Assembly (NCBI GenBank): GCA_022478985.1
Contig: JAKSZP010014534.1
Coordinates: 1-64,000, forward strand
Origin: Massospora cicadina
Taxonomy: Eukaryota > Entomophthoromycota > Entomophthoromycetes > Entomophthorales > Entomophthoraceae
Reading direction: 5' to 3'
DNA: 64,000 nt
Of the stretch, positions 1 through 10,496 are shown in pieces. Made by a program: the position numbers and the translations under genes. The stretch's first letter is position 1; each line of letters begins with the position of its first letter. Below the pieces are notes generated by a model. The model did not search any database and was not told the origin of the DNA. It worked only from the letters and a program-made list of their open reading frames with translations.

Positions 1-576
1 TTCAATATCTTGGTCTAATGATATTGGAAAATCTAAGATGAGTATTTCTGATTCTCAATTTGACTGAAGAAAAACCCTTCAGAGTTAATGACCTCCTATG
101 ATGGGTGAGTCTAACCAATCTGATGAAGCTCATCAATCCAAGAAAACCTAGCAATCTGAAATGCCTGATTATTTTGAAGGGGCTAAGCCCTCAGTAAGAG
201 GTCAATCGCATCTAACAAGAGCTCTATTAGATATGATCATCACAAATCTTTTAATAATAATGATAATCAACAATATTGTTCTTCTCATAGGAAAGATATT
301 ACCTTGGGTAATCACGGTATTCCTCGCAATGAACTACAAAATTTCCCTTATAAATATCTCTGGTTTTTATTAATAAAGTAATTTAATTCTCATATCGCAT
401 AGTTTGATTTTGGTCTATTACAGCACACTGGATTCTATATATCCAATTGGCATTATCCATATCAACAGAACTAATAACTTCGTTGCAATCGAGTAAATAT
501 TTGCTAGAGGCATGGAACTAATAATTTTGTAGCCATTTTAGCAACTGTTTAACGTAATTATCACAAAATTCCAATA
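1..576 (+). repeat. Gy-A left LTR (5' end outside window)
   Basis: Position 1 aligns with 6504 in the right copy, and the two stay alignable to the end with scattered substitutions. The repeat stops just before the primer-binding-site core at 578. The left copy lacks the A-tailed micro-insertion found in the right copy, so it shows the empty site. Confidence 0.85.
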
Positions 577-577
577 C

Positions 578-590
578 TGGTGCTCCCTGC
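578..590 (+). promoter_or_regulatory. Gy-A primer-binding site candidate
   Basis: TGGTGCTC follows the left LTR directly. The same eight bases occupy the same place in Gy-C (21674) and Gy-E (58826), although the LTRs differ. TGG would pair with a tRNA CCA end, and the rest implies an acceptor 5' strand starting GCUC. The tRNA identity is not established. Confidence 0.6.
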
Positions 591-779
591 CAGGTCTGCT
601 TCTGAGGCTACCTGGTGAAAACATACTTTCACAACAATGAATACGTCTAGCAAAAAGAGCCCCTCTTTGGAGAAATCCTTGAGTATCACCCAATGGTACA
701 CTCTAACCAGCAAGATTTGCCTTCCGTCAATATCAATAATCTCCAATTTCAAGCTTCAATAGACTTGGCCATCGAGGGC

Positions 780-1900
780 CCTGACCAATCTAATTATCAG
801 ATCTAAGCCTCAAATGTTGAAGAAACCACAAGAAGCTTGATCAGAGAGGCTATTCATACTGGTGCTTGCCCTAATCGTGACCGAGCATCCAAAGTTGCTG
901 ACAACATGATGAATTTATATAACTGAGAAGTATTACAGCCTACTGAAGTTGGTTTGGCCAGAACTGAACAGTATCTCTGGCATTATGTACATCCTGTTAT
1001 TCACCTTTTACTCCAGATTTTGGGGTTGCATCATCTTGAAAGCCAGCAACAATTGACATTAGTGCAACAATTTCACTCTCAATTATCTTCATTTTATGAG
1101 ATGGCATCCAATTTTGGAAGGGATAATTGAGAGGCCATTCTCAATAATAGAAGAGAAATCAACAATATTCATAATCAGTTAGTGAAGATCAATAATGGGG
1201 TTGTGGGATACATCAGCCAAGAAGTATCTCATCAAGTTAGCAGTGCCACTAACCCTATTTACCATCAGATTACTTCCCTGGAGGAGGAGATTAAGAGACA
1301 ACTGGATCAGTTGAAGGCTGAACATGAGAAGAGCTTGGGGGGCTTAATGGGCAACCCAACATCTTGTCCAAGTGGTGGGTAATATTAGAGAATGTGAACC
1401 CGGCCCTGCTGGTCCTCCTGGACCACTGGGACCACCTAGCTGTCAATCAGAAACTCTAGGACCTCCTGGGGAACGTGTTCCCATGGCCTAATGGGTTAAC
1501 AAGGCCCTCCAGGTCCTTCAGGTAGAGATAGTCACAAGGACCCCCGGGACCTCCTGGTCCCCCTGGCTCCTCGCTTCCAACGTCTGATTCTGAACCATCA
1601 ATGATCCTAGTATCTCGAGTAAAAGCATTAGAAACCCAAATATGAGCCATAGCTTAAGGGTGTTTCTTACCTTTGGAAGGTCTTCTGACCGATCTGGACT
1701 ATTCTTTAATCAATTTACTGGATGGTGTTGAGAATGAACATCAGCTATGCAATGCAAATCAAACTACTCAAGAAACCCGGTTTGCTTCATTGACTGCGTC
1801 CATTGAGCAGTTGGTTGCCAAATGTGAAACTCTTGAGACCAAACAAATGGAGATGGTTACTGCTATTTCCAACTTAATCTGAGCTCCTATGAATGACCAT
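780..1900 (+). pseudogene. Gy-A gag N-terminal region with coiled coils and collagen-like segment
   Basis: No known domain is recognised in the first part. From 1182 an open stretch of 66 codons contains a charged heptad-like run (SLEEEIKRQLDQLKAEHEKS) typical of a coiled coil. It is followed at about 1396-1575 by Gly-X-Y triplets of the GPPGPLGPP type, spread over two frames by a frameshift and a stop. Downstream (1673-1882) another polar helical stretch follows. The apparent plan is coiled coil, collagen-like triple-helix repeat, coiled coil, which would favour Gag trimers. That role is inference from composition. Confidence 0.55.
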
Positions 1901-2026
1901 CTTAACCAATGGTTTAAAATTTACAAGATGATTTAACCTCTTGAGACAACATGTTAACTGAGTACCCCTCATGCTCATTTCACCGAGTCTGAAAACTCCA
2001 AGGTTGGACCAGTCGCAGCATCAGGT

Positions 2027-2715
2027 GTGCACGTCTTGAACATTGAAGCCACCCTTTTCAAACCTACCTTCAAGGATAAGTTTGAACCGGGTGAAGGTAG
2101 CATACATCCTTTTCTTTTTGTTTATGAACGCGCCATGGATGGAGCTACTGATCAACAAAAAGTCCGCCATATCACCTCTTGCCTAAGTTGGTTCACTCAA
2201 GAGATCATGGTTCCCCATCTCAAGGTTTGCACTACATGGGCTCAAGTGAAAACTGCTCTCATAAAGGAATTTGGGAGTGATCAAATCCTTTCCAACCAAA
2301 AGCAAGCCTTTATGATTAGTCAAATTAAACGAGGAGAGTCTATCTAGGAATCGCTAAATGATTCTACCATGAGGCTCAGACTCTTGCTTTGTGCGACTGG
2401 ATTACTATTGATGATGCTATATTGGTTGTAATGAGTGCGTTCAGTTCTTGCACTCAGCTACTACTACACTTGAAATTACTTAAAAGAAATTTAAGCTCCA
2501 TTATTGACATCAAAGAAGCGCTTATGGAGATCCCTAATGGGGTGGTACATTTGACCTCCTCTAGTAACCCTCATTCTCACATCTATGCGATGCCACCTAA
2601 ATCTAAATCCACCCAGAAGAAGGACCATGTACTTATTATGGGTCTCATGGGCCATGTAGTGTCTCAATGTTGGGAAAAACAAGCGGAGGAGTCAAAAAAA
2701 GAGGAGTCAACATAG
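2027..2715 (+). pseudogene. Gy-A Gag capsid-like region and decayed zinc knuckle
   Basis: The first 106 codons (2027-2347) have the usual Ty3/gypsy retrotransposon Gag look: a segment around FKPTFKDKFEPGEGSIHPFL, then helices with a WAQVKTALIKEFG block. After a stop, a second open piece (2389-2715) ends in GLMGHVVSQCWEK. This resembles the second half of a CX2CX4HX4C zinc knuckle whose first two cysteines are lost. Gag would form the particle shell. The piece between the two frames contains a frameshift. Confidence 0.7.
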
Positions 2716-2967
2716 GGCACGAGGCTCCCTGTGCTGACCTACCTCAGGTGCCTCAGTCAAAATCTTTTGATTCTTCTTTAGATTGTTATGGAGTATCCGC
2801 TCCCAATGAGCTTAATATCCCTGATGAATTATCCAACAAAAACTTTATTTCTGCTTATGCTTCCTCTTTTTCTTATAATCCTATATAAAATGATTATTCC
2901 CTCATTATTCTCAATCCCAAAATTTGGCACTGATTTAATCTGGATGGAAGTCATTGTGCATAAGTGA

Positions 2968-3280
2968 AAGTTTTGGCTATCATTGATATGGGATTGCCCA
3001 TCAATGTAATCTCTTCCAAACTTATGAAGAAAATCAAATTAGCTCCGGACCTGAAACATTCCCAAAATTATGGAACTGTTGAACCTTCCTAAACTAAATC
3101 TATAGGAGCCTATTCCTCTCTTCTGATGCGGTTTGGAAAGTTGGTTGTGTCAGCCCCTGCAGTGGTATTGGATAACAACTGCTATGATCTGCTCTTAGGA
3201 ACTAAATTTCTCACCGATTTTGATGCAATAATCAGTCTTAAAGAAAAATACCTTTCTTTAATTGGGTACTAAGTACCTTT
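2968..3280 (+). pseudogene. Gy-A aspartic protease remnant
   Basis: The block LAIIDMGLP holds the active-site position. The usual D-[ST]-G reads DMG, so the nucleophile loop is damaged. Downstream VVLDNNCYDLLLGTKFL matches the second conserved block (hydrophobic-hydrophobic-G) and aligns with VVLPNNRYDVFIGAAFM in Gy-C. The enzyme would cleave the Gag-Pol polyprotein. Several stops follow before the reverse transcriptase. Confidence 0.75.
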
Positions 3281-3965
3281 AATCTTACATGATGTTCCTA
3301 CTAGCAAAGGCAAACTAAAACGACGTGTTTGCTTACTCGAATACCCCACTTCTATCTCACTTCTCAAATACTGAATCCTGGGTCCAAGGACTACACTTCC
3401 ACCGCCATCTGCTTGTGCCTCTGAGGGCATGCCGTTACATTCTAACTCTCTTATTACTATTACCCCAAAGCTCAAATCATTGTTGATACGGGCTTACAAG
3501 TATTTGTGCCCCCTGATCATGTATTAGAGATCTTTGTTCACCAAAATCCCTCTAATTTGGAGGCCTTAACCTGACAGGGTATTTTGATCCTGCCTATGAT
3601 GGGACTGTTTCAATTCTACTGGCTAATTACACTGCCTGACCTATGCAATTGAATTGCAATAATCCTATCTCCTATGTGCAGCCTACTCCTGTGAATGACA
3701 TATTATCCGTCTCAGGATGTGAAGATTTACATTAATTTGGGCTGAAAGATCCCCTTTATTGTTGCTAAATTTAAATCAAATTTGGGGATTCACTTACTTC
3801 AGATCAACAGCTTGAAGCTGAGGCCCTGATTGAAGAATATGCGGATATTTTGCCCAAGGTCCAGGAGATTTTGACCTAATGAAAGAAGTACAGCATCAGG
3901 TGAAAACTGGGGATACTTCCCCTATTTGAACTCAACCATATTGCAAATCCAAAGTTGAGGAGACT

Positions 3966-3989
3966 TGTTGGGACCATCTAGTACTAAAA
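3966..3989 (+). mobile_element. Micro-insertion 1: 24-nt A-tailed retroposon fragment
   Basis: TGTTGGGACCATCTAGTACT plus A residues is bracketed by a perfect 15-bp direct repeat AAAGTTGAGGAGACT (3951-3965 and 3990-4004). Long target duplication plus an A tail is the signature of target-primed reverse transcription. The same sequence is inserted again at 6788-6814, and a relative lies inverted at 7685-7731. The source RNA is not in the window. Confidence 0.75.
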
Positions 3990-4029
3990 AAAGTTGAGGA
4001 GACTCAAGTCTCAGTGGAATTAAACAATT

Positions 4030-4790
4030 CCTTGAAGCTGGGCTATTAACACCTTCTAAGGGTCCATGGGCTTCCCCTCTACTACTCATCTGAAAAAAGG
4101 ATGGTGGTCACCGAGTGGTTATGGACTATTGTTGACTCAATGCTGTTACTCAAAAGGATTCTTATCCATTACCTCGCATAGATGATTCATTGATATTATT
4201 GTCTGGATCACAATATTTCTCAGCTATCAACCTTGCGAGTGGCTATTAGAAAATTGATCTTGCCCTGAAAGATCGTCAAAAATGTGCTCTAATTTCTAGT
4301 GAGGGGCTATTTGAGCCAACTCATATGCCGCAGGGGCTTTGCAATGCCCCTGCTACTTTTCAACGAGCCATGGATGGCTTGTTTGGGGATTTAATACTTT
4401 CTTGTGTTTTACTTTATCTAGATGATTTTACTGTTTTTTCACGCATTTTTAATGAGCATTTGGCTCATTTAAGGGAAGTTTTTGGCTGACTGAATAATGC
4501 CTCACTTAAGCTTAAACCATCGAAGCGTGCTTTTTTTAAAGCTGAGATGGAATTTTTGGGACATAAAGTTAATCATGAGGGTATTTTACCCTAATCTAAT
4601 ATGATACATGCTATTTTAGACATGCCAGTTCCCAAAAGCTTGTGCAATATCCAAGTGCTTTTAGGGATGGTTGGTTATTATCAACATTTCATCCCCCATT
4701 TTGCAAAAAATTGCAGAACCTTTAATTTATTTTTTCATAAAGAAGTCCCTTTTGTATGGGAAGAATCACAGCAACAAATTTTTGATCTGT
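4030..4790 (+). pseudogene. Gy-A reverse transcriptase remnant
   Basis: Conserved RT blocks can be followed: LLTPSKGPWASPLL, then KKDGGHRVVMDY, SYPLPRIDDSL, the thumb-side GLFEPTHMPQGLCNAPATFQ, and the catalytic YLDDF at 4415-4429. The connection region FLGMVGYYQHFIPHF follows at about 4650-4700. The domain would copy element RNA into DNA. At least five in-frame stops interrupt it, for example TAG replacing a Trp codon in the GYW block and TGA replacing an Arg codon downstream of YLDDF. Confidence 0.9.
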
Positions 4791-4799
4791 TGCGCCAAG

Positions 4800-5230
4800 C
4801 CTTAAAGAGTGCCCCTGTCTCAGCCCATCCTGACTTTTCCAAACCTTTAAACTATTTTATGATGCCAGTGGTATTTCTATTAGGGCCATTCTGGCTCAAC
4901 ATGATACCAATCTGGTTGATCACCCCATCACATATTATAGTAAAACCCTTTCTAAGGCCAAACGCATTTATAGCGTTACTGAAAGAGAATGCATCGCTGT
5001 GTTGTCCACCATCAAGCATTTCCGCCTTTACCTATATGGCAAACATTTCACTATTCTAATGGATAACGCTTCCCTGAAGTAGTTGAAAAATATGAAGGAT
5101 CCTGACGGGCGCTTAGCTAGATGGGCTCTAAAGCTCCAAAATTTTGACTTCACTATTCAACATTGCACTGGAGCTATACATCAAAATGCTGATGGCCTTT
5201 CTCAATTGCCTATATTAACATTATTTTCTG
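4800..5230 (+). pseudogene. Gy-A RNase H remnant
   Basis: The segment begins with SAPVSAHPDFSKP and continues, after a frameshift, through YCDASGISIRAILAQ, a SVTERECIAV block (catalytic Glu) and HFRLYLYGKHFTILMDN (catalytic Asp). It ends in GAIHQNADGLSQLP, the usual end of gypsy RNase H. It would degrade RNA of the RNA-DNA hybrid. A TAG follows DNASLK. Confidence 0.85.
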
Positions 5231-5389
5231 CTGAAGAAAATCACATTTATGACATGATCGGTAGACCTGAACTCTGGTTCCATGAGTCTAAGGATGTTAT
5301 CTCGAAGCTACAATCCTTAACTGAAGACACTCAGGTTAAAGAAAGCTCATTATATAAAAAGTCAGCATCTAAGTGGTTGCCCATTATTT

Positions 5390-6450
5390 GGACCTCTACG
5401 AGGACTGATACTATTATGGAGGCCCATCAGGATGTAGGTCATGGAGCTGTCGCTAAGACACTACAATGGTTAAAGAATCATTGCTACTGAGTAAACATGC
5501 GGAATCTGTACACGATGTGCTGGAATCTTGTCTTAAGTGCCAACAACAACGTGGTGGAAATCCAACATTCCAGCACCAAATTGTGGGACTATGAACCTTT
5601 CTACACTATGAGTATTGATGTGGTGGGTCCTTTCCCTACAGCCACCTATGGACATCAATATATTCTGTTAGCTATCAACCATTCTACTAAATGGATTAAA
5701 GCTATTTCAGTTTCCAGGGTTACCGTCAAGGTGATGGCGTCCTTTCTTTTCAAGCAAGTTTTCACCAGGCATGGTAGCCCAAAAGTCCTATTATTGGATA
5801 ATGGGAGTAATTTCATTTCTCAGGCGGTGGCTGAGCTTATCAAACTAATGGGGACTTATCAGTCCTTTACGACCCCTTATAATCATTCAATTAATGGTGC
5901 AGTCAAATGGGCAAATGGTACCCTTATAGCCATTCTTTGAAAGAAGACTTTTAATGATCCTAGTAGGTGGAACCTTTACTTACCTAGTGCGATGTTGGCT
6001 TATAGAGTTAGCTATTATTTTATTATTGGAATGTCTCCTTTTAAAGCTTTATATGGTTTGAACCTATCCTCCCCTCAATTGTACAACCTATACTTGAAGA
6101 GGCTACCCCATAAACTACCAATTTAGCTGAGGATATTAGCTGATGAAATCATCCAATTACAAGCATTAGCTTCAAGTTCCCTTGCTGCTACCACCTTGAA
6201 GGAAGGTACCAGAAATAACTGTAGTAGACCTACATTACCAGAATATCAAATCAGAGATCCTGTACTTTTTTACCACCATAGGCTGGGAGAAAAGATACTC
6301 AAATTGGACAACTTATGGGCTGGTTCTTATTGTATTATTTATCATCAGGGTATGGAATACTCCATTGCCGCTATTGATACTGGTACTGTTATCAATAGAG
6401 AGCATAGTAGGTTTCAACGCAATTATGTGCCCCCTAGGCAAGATCTTGAG
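5390..6450 (+). pseudogene. Gy-A integrase remnant
   Basis: A zinc-finger region (AHQDVGHGAVAKT followed by CLKCQQQ after a frameshift) precedes the catalytic core, which is open from 5581 to 5937. In the core DVVGPFPTA and LLLDNGSNF carry two of the three catalytic acidic residues. The third position reads NGAVKWANGT, with Lys where Glu is expected. The C-terminal piece (6196-6516) has the basic, aromatic LWAGSYCIIYH block typical of gypsy integrase tails. Frameshifts separate the pieces. Confidence 0.85.
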
Positions 6451-6458
6451 GGGGGCAT
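6445..6458 (+). promoter_or_regulatory. Gy-A polypurine tract
   Basis: The run TTGAGGGGGGCAT immediately precedes TGTTGG, the first bases of the right LTR. A purine run at this place primes plus-strand DNA synthesis in LTR elements. Confidence 0.65.
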
Positions 6459-7121
6459 TGTTGGAGATACAACTAAGATGACCAAAATTGCTCCAGATCC
6501 AGATTCAATATCTTAGTCTAATGAGATTTTAAATCTAAGATTAGTATTCCTGATTCTCAATTTGACTGAAGAAAAACCCTTCAGAGTTAATGACCTCCTA
6601 TGATGGGTGAGTCTAACCAATCTGATGAAGCTCATCAATCCAAGAAAACCTAGCAATCTGAAATGCCTGATTATTTTGAAGGGGCTAAGCCCTCAGTAAG
6701 AAGGTCAATCGCATCTAACAAGAGCTCTATTAGATATGATCATCACAAATCTTTTATTAATATTGATAATCAACAATATCAGTCCTCTGTTGGGACCATC
6801 TAGTACTAAAAAAAAATATCAGTCCTCTGTTAGGAAAGATCTTACCTTAGGTGAATCACGGTATTCCTCGCAATGAACTACAAAATTTCCCTTATTTATA
6901 TCTCTGGTTTTTAATTAATAAAGTACCTCAATTCTCATATTGCGTAATTTAATTTTTTTCTATTTTCATACAGGATTCTTTATATCCAACTAGCATTATC
7001 CATAGCAACGGAACTAATAACTTTGTTGCAATTGAGTCAATCTTTGCTAAAGCCATGGAGCTAATAATTTCATAGCCTTTATAGCACCTGTTTATCATAA
7101 TTTCTCACAAAATTCAGTTAC
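6459..7121 (+). repeat. Gy-A right LTR
   Basis: It starts TGTTGG after the polypurine tract and aligns with the left LTR from 6504 onward. The 3' limit is placed by alignment with the point where the left LTR meets its primer-binding site. It holds an extra 40-nt difference around 6775-6831 explained by micro-insertion 2 and its target duplication. Confidence 0.8.
6788..6814 (+). mobile_element. Micro-insertion 2: same A-tailed fragment in Gy-A right LTR
   Basis: TGTTGGGACCATCTAGTACT followed by A residues sits between 17-bp direct repeats AATATCAGTCCTCTGTT (6775-6791 and 6815-6831). The first four bases of the insert overlap the target repeat, so the 5' junction is ambiguous by microhomology. 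The left LTR has no such insert, which proves insertion after Gy-A integrated. Confidence 0.8.
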
Positions 7122-8009
7122 CTATAAAAAATTCAGTCTTGATAATAAAAGAATTACTCACCTTAGTGTAAATTTATTCCACACCAGAAAGCATTTAACC
7201 ATGAGATGAAATTTATAATTGTCTAATTCCCTTTTAGGAGGCAAAGTAAAGGGAATGTTCCCAAAAAGTTTAGACATTGGATAAAACATAAAATTTGGGG
7301 CTTAGGTGACTGATTCATAGAATGTTTTTACTAAGAGAATAGTAGTCTTTTAAAAAATTTATGGTAACTTGTGGTCCAATAAGCTAATAAGACTAGGGCT
7401 TTTGGACAAGGAGGGTTAAAGATCTAATAATCTTACAGAACTATATATTTTTTCTAAATAAAACTCTTAACTTTTCCACTGTTAAAAGATTACCTTTGGT
7501 TGTTATATTTACATAGTTATTTGACTCATCCAGTTTCATTTATAATAGTTATTTTTAAAAAATTATCAAAGTACTGCAATTTTGATAACCTCAAATCAGA
7601 TTTTTAGCTGACAGATAGCTGGCCAATAAATGGAACGTGGGATGGAGTTGAGGTGGCAACATATAAAGGATGGCAACTATTGTTTCTTAGCACTAGTGGT
7701 GCCAACCCAAAAGGGGGAGCCGCCACTCATCATGGCAACTATTGTTGTAAATCAGTACAACTGAGTTTACTTCCTTAAGAACCGTGTTCAGAAACAATTT
7801 GGAAAGTGATATTTTTATATCAATTACACCAACGTCAGTAATTATCTTTCATATACTTTTCAAGTGTTGATTAAAGTATAGAAACTGAGAAGCATAGTTT
7901 AAATAAGGCACAAATAATACTCCACCAGGCCTTTGTTCTATAAATTTGGAAGTAATCAATGCTGAGTCACTAACTATAATCATGATTAAGATAGGCGAAG
8001 CTAGTGATT
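7122..8009. other. AT-rich spacer
   Basis: No gene is recognisable. The only structured item is the inverted micro-insertion at 7685-7731. The rest is AT-rich with short chance ORFs. Confidence 0.6.
7685..7731 (-). mobile_element. Micro-insertion 3: 47-nt relative, inverted
   Basis: A 47-nt GC-richer block lies between perfect 15-bp direct repeats ATGGCAACTATTGTT (7670-7684 and 7732-7746). Read on the minus strand it ends GGCACCACTAGTGCTAAGA. This aligns with the GGGACCATCTAGTACTAAA end of micro-insertions 1 and 2. It extends further 5' (GGCGGCTCCCCCTTTTGGG), so it shows more of the source RNA. The 3' part can form a 7-bp stem, UUGGCAC with GUGCUAA. Confidence 0.65.
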
Positions 8010-8116
8010 AAGGCCTTCACATGCTGATATCTATTTTTAGTACTATTGAGTTAAACCCATGAGGGTAGTTCTCCACAAATCTATATTTGCCTTGTGACAA
8101 ACAAAGGAATTAATAG

Positions 8117-8329
8117 TTAAAATAAAAAAGTCATATAATGGTGCCTCAATGATGGTTTAATAATCCATTTAGAAGAGTAAGTGGAATTTTGGGGATTATT
8201 GTCCAGCATCAGTTTCCTCAGATGGCAGGCAAAGGCGGACAGAAAGGGGGTTGGAGAGTCAGCAGCGTGGAACGGCATGTAAAAGAGGTGAATGTTCTCC
8301 TTGTCAGTGAGGCCAGCGGTGTGAATCAC
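8117..8329 (-). pseudogene. HL-a C-terminal ORF fragment
   Basis: Seventy codons are open. HAADSPTPFLSA at residues 21-32 matches HAADHPTPLLSA in HL-b and HYADAPTPWLSA in HL-d. No known domain is recognised. The motif is shared by all four HL copies at the same distance from the 3' tail, which argues for a real protein domain. Function is unknown. Confidence 0.6.
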
Positions 8330-8562
8330 CTCAACATACTGAGAAAGATGGTGTTTAGTAAAGATGAAAAGTTTAGTACACAGGTTAATTTTAGATGCAC
8401 TGGTGAGTTTAAGGGTAGTAAGGTCAAAAAGAATGATCTCGCCTCGTTAACAAATTTGTGGCCTGCTAAAATTAAAGTTCTTATGTATCATAAGATGCAA
8501 CATTGAGAGATCTCTGGGGAAGTTCAGGATGGGAATGCCATTCCATAGTGCCAATCACCATA

Positions 8563-9245
8563 TGTGGAACGGTTAAGATATCCATGTTTCTGATCTCAAT
8601 CTTACCTTTGGTTTGACGCCAATCTTTGACATTGAAAGAAAGTCCAACATGAGATTGGACTCTTGAGATAAGTGAAAGTGCCTCATAAAACTACCAATTA
8701 ACCTCTGAAGTTAAGGAAACGAAAAGTGAGAAAATAAATGAGATAATTAAGCAAGGTAGTGACCCCCAGATTTAACCTCGGTTTATTTATTAGCAAATAA
8801 AAATGCCGCTCTTGAGCAGATTTTAATAATTAGGTGCCACAAGCATACCAAAATAAAAGACCAGATAGTTGGGGTAGATCAAGATCCAAAAACCCAACTT
8901 TTGTTTATGAAACAAAAACTCGATGCTTTGTGGCCCTCCATAAGACAAGGTAGGAGTGGCCTTAAAGCCATATGACTAACCCGGTTCAGGGTGAAAACTG
9001 CCTGAAAGATAATTCTGAATAAAGTTTGGAATCATCCATGCTCAACTCTTAGGTTGTCCTTCTGGGGAGCCTCTTCTGCACTATACTATAAGCTCTTGCA
9101 AGCCTAAAGAATGGCTCAGGCGAGGCACAGCCCAGCGCCCAAACCCAACCCAAAACCAAAAATCGCTGAATGATTTAATTGGGATTCAGAAAATCTGAAA
9201 CAAATTTGAAATGCAACAATCAGGTCAATCTCGTTCATTATATTA
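8563..9245. repeat. Element B left direct repeat
   Basis: It aligns with 9823-10495 and starts TGTGGAAC where the right copy starts TGTAACAG. Divergence is high, so the insertion is old. Short ORFs inside are not coherent. Confidence 0.65.
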
Positions 9246-9822
9246 CCTCCCACTAGAGAGGGCCCCTCAGAAAAGGGTGCCTCAAAGTGGGAGGTCGCCA
9301 ACACAAGGGCATCCTGGGCGAGTTGCTTTGAGCCCTAGTAAAATTTGCCCAGTATAAATTCCGGGCCCCTCATGGGGAGGGACAATAAGTGAGGGCAAGT
9401 CAGGACAGGGTTGCTGGAATAAGCCCACCTGGCGCAGGGAAGCACGCCAAGTGCTTGGCTGGATTGCATTCCCTTCTCACGCTTCTGCTGGCAATGTTCA
9501 CATCTCACACAGGAAGGTGCTTTTTTAAACACAAACATGAGTGGGAACGCAATCCAGAAAATCTAAACGGCTGTCTCTTTTCAGAGAGGAAGTTCGTTGG
9601 TGAGCTCTTCTTGGACAGGTACTCTCTGTGCCAACCAAATCCCAGGTGAAAGGAAGGCCTCACCAGTATTTTGCACCAATTATCACTTCAGGTCAAGGGT
9701 TGGCCATCAGTCACAGGCACCCATCGGTGCTAATACTTGACATCTGGGACCTAACGCAACAACTGAGGTCATCTGAACTTGGGATTGGTGACATGCTGAA
9801 TGCACATTTTGGTTTAATATTA
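9246..9822. other. Element B internal core
   Basis: This is GC-richer than its surroundings, with a TATA-like AGTATAAATTCC near 9352. Overlapping short ORFs on both strands (for example 9389-9649 plus) show no recognisable domain. I see no Gag, Pol or RNA gene. Confidence 0.4.
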
Positions 9823-10495
9823 TGTAACAGTTTTGAAAATCCCAGTTTCTGATCATTATCCTGTCTTTGGTTTGACACCAATATTCAATCTCAAAAAGAA
9901 TATAAAATGTGAGTTGAAAACTCAAATTAAGTGTTAGTGCCGCATACAACTAACCAATTAATCTACAAATTAGGGAAACTCAAAGAGAGAAATAGGATGA
10001 AATAGTTAAGTAATTTTGTAAACCCCAGAATTGACCTCATTTTAACTATTATAAATGAAAATAGCCACTTTTGAGCAAATCTCAATAATTAGGTGACATG
10101 AGTGCTACAAGTAAAAGACTGAATAGTTGGAGGAGATCACGTCCTAAAGCTCAAGCTTTTGTTCACATAGCAAAAGCTTGATGTGTTGCGGCCTGCCATA
10201 AGTCGAAGTAAGGGTGGCCTTATAGCCACAGGAGTATCCCAGCCTGGGGTGAAAACTACAGAGAATGGGAATTTTAAAGCTTGGAATAAATTGGGCTTGA
10301 CCTTTAAGTCGCCCTTCCAATTAGCCTCTCATGCACCATTCTTTAAGCTCTTGTAAGCTTAAAGAATGGCTCAGGTGAGGCACAGCCCAGCGCCCAAACC
10401 CAACCAAAACCAAAAATCATTCAAAAGATTCAACTCAAATTTGAAAAATCTGAACCTGAGTCAAAATGCAACAATTGGAATAATCCTGTATATTA
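9823..10495. repeat. Element B right direct repeat
   Basis: This is the partner of 8563-9245. It ends near GTATATTACATTA; the exact terminal base is uncertain. HL-a sequence resumes immediately to the right. Confidence 0.65.
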
Positions 10496-10496
10496 C

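Larger units (their letters stand above)
1..7121 (+). mobile_element. Gy-A: decayed Ty3/gypsy LTR retrotransposon
   Basis: Two direct repeats of about 0.6 kb (1-576 and 6459-7121) enclose gag-like, protease, reverse transcriptase, RNase H and integrase remnants in the Ty3/gypsy order PR-RT-RH-IN. The left LTR lacks about 45 bp because the window starts inside the element. Stops and frameshifts occur in every domain, so it cannot act on its own. Two micro-insertions (3966-3989 and about 6788-6814) entered after the element landed; the second is in the right LTR only. The protease and gag resemble Gy-C and Gy-E, so these three form one lineage. Confidence 0.9.
8563..10495. mobile_element. Element B: probable non-autonomous LTR element nested in HL-a
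   Basis: Two direct repeats of about 0.68 kb flank a 577-bp core. The repeats begin TGT and can be aligned along their whole length, including a shared block from AAAGAATGGCTCAGG to CAGCGCCCAAACC. The whole insert splits HL-a. No gag or pol is seen in the core, so a TRIM/LARD-like element is the best reading. A clean 5-bp target duplication, polypurine tract or primer-binding site could not be fixed, and orientation is unknown. Confidence 0.5.

Noticed and set aside
1456..1650. Minus-strand Gly-Pro-rich ORF (GGPGGPGGP)
   Set aside because: It is the antisense shadow of the plus-strand collagen-like gag segment.
8020..8060. Possible fourth micro-insertion (minus strand, ATAGTACTAAAAATAG)
   Set aside because: It resembles the micro-insertion 3' end but has no flanking direct repeat, and it overlaps the decayed HL-a tail, so chance similarity is likely.
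8563..10495. Element B as a simple segmental tandem duplication
   Set aside because: The unit cleanly splits HL-a with ordered HL sequence on both sides, which fits an insertion better, although the exact ends are not proven.
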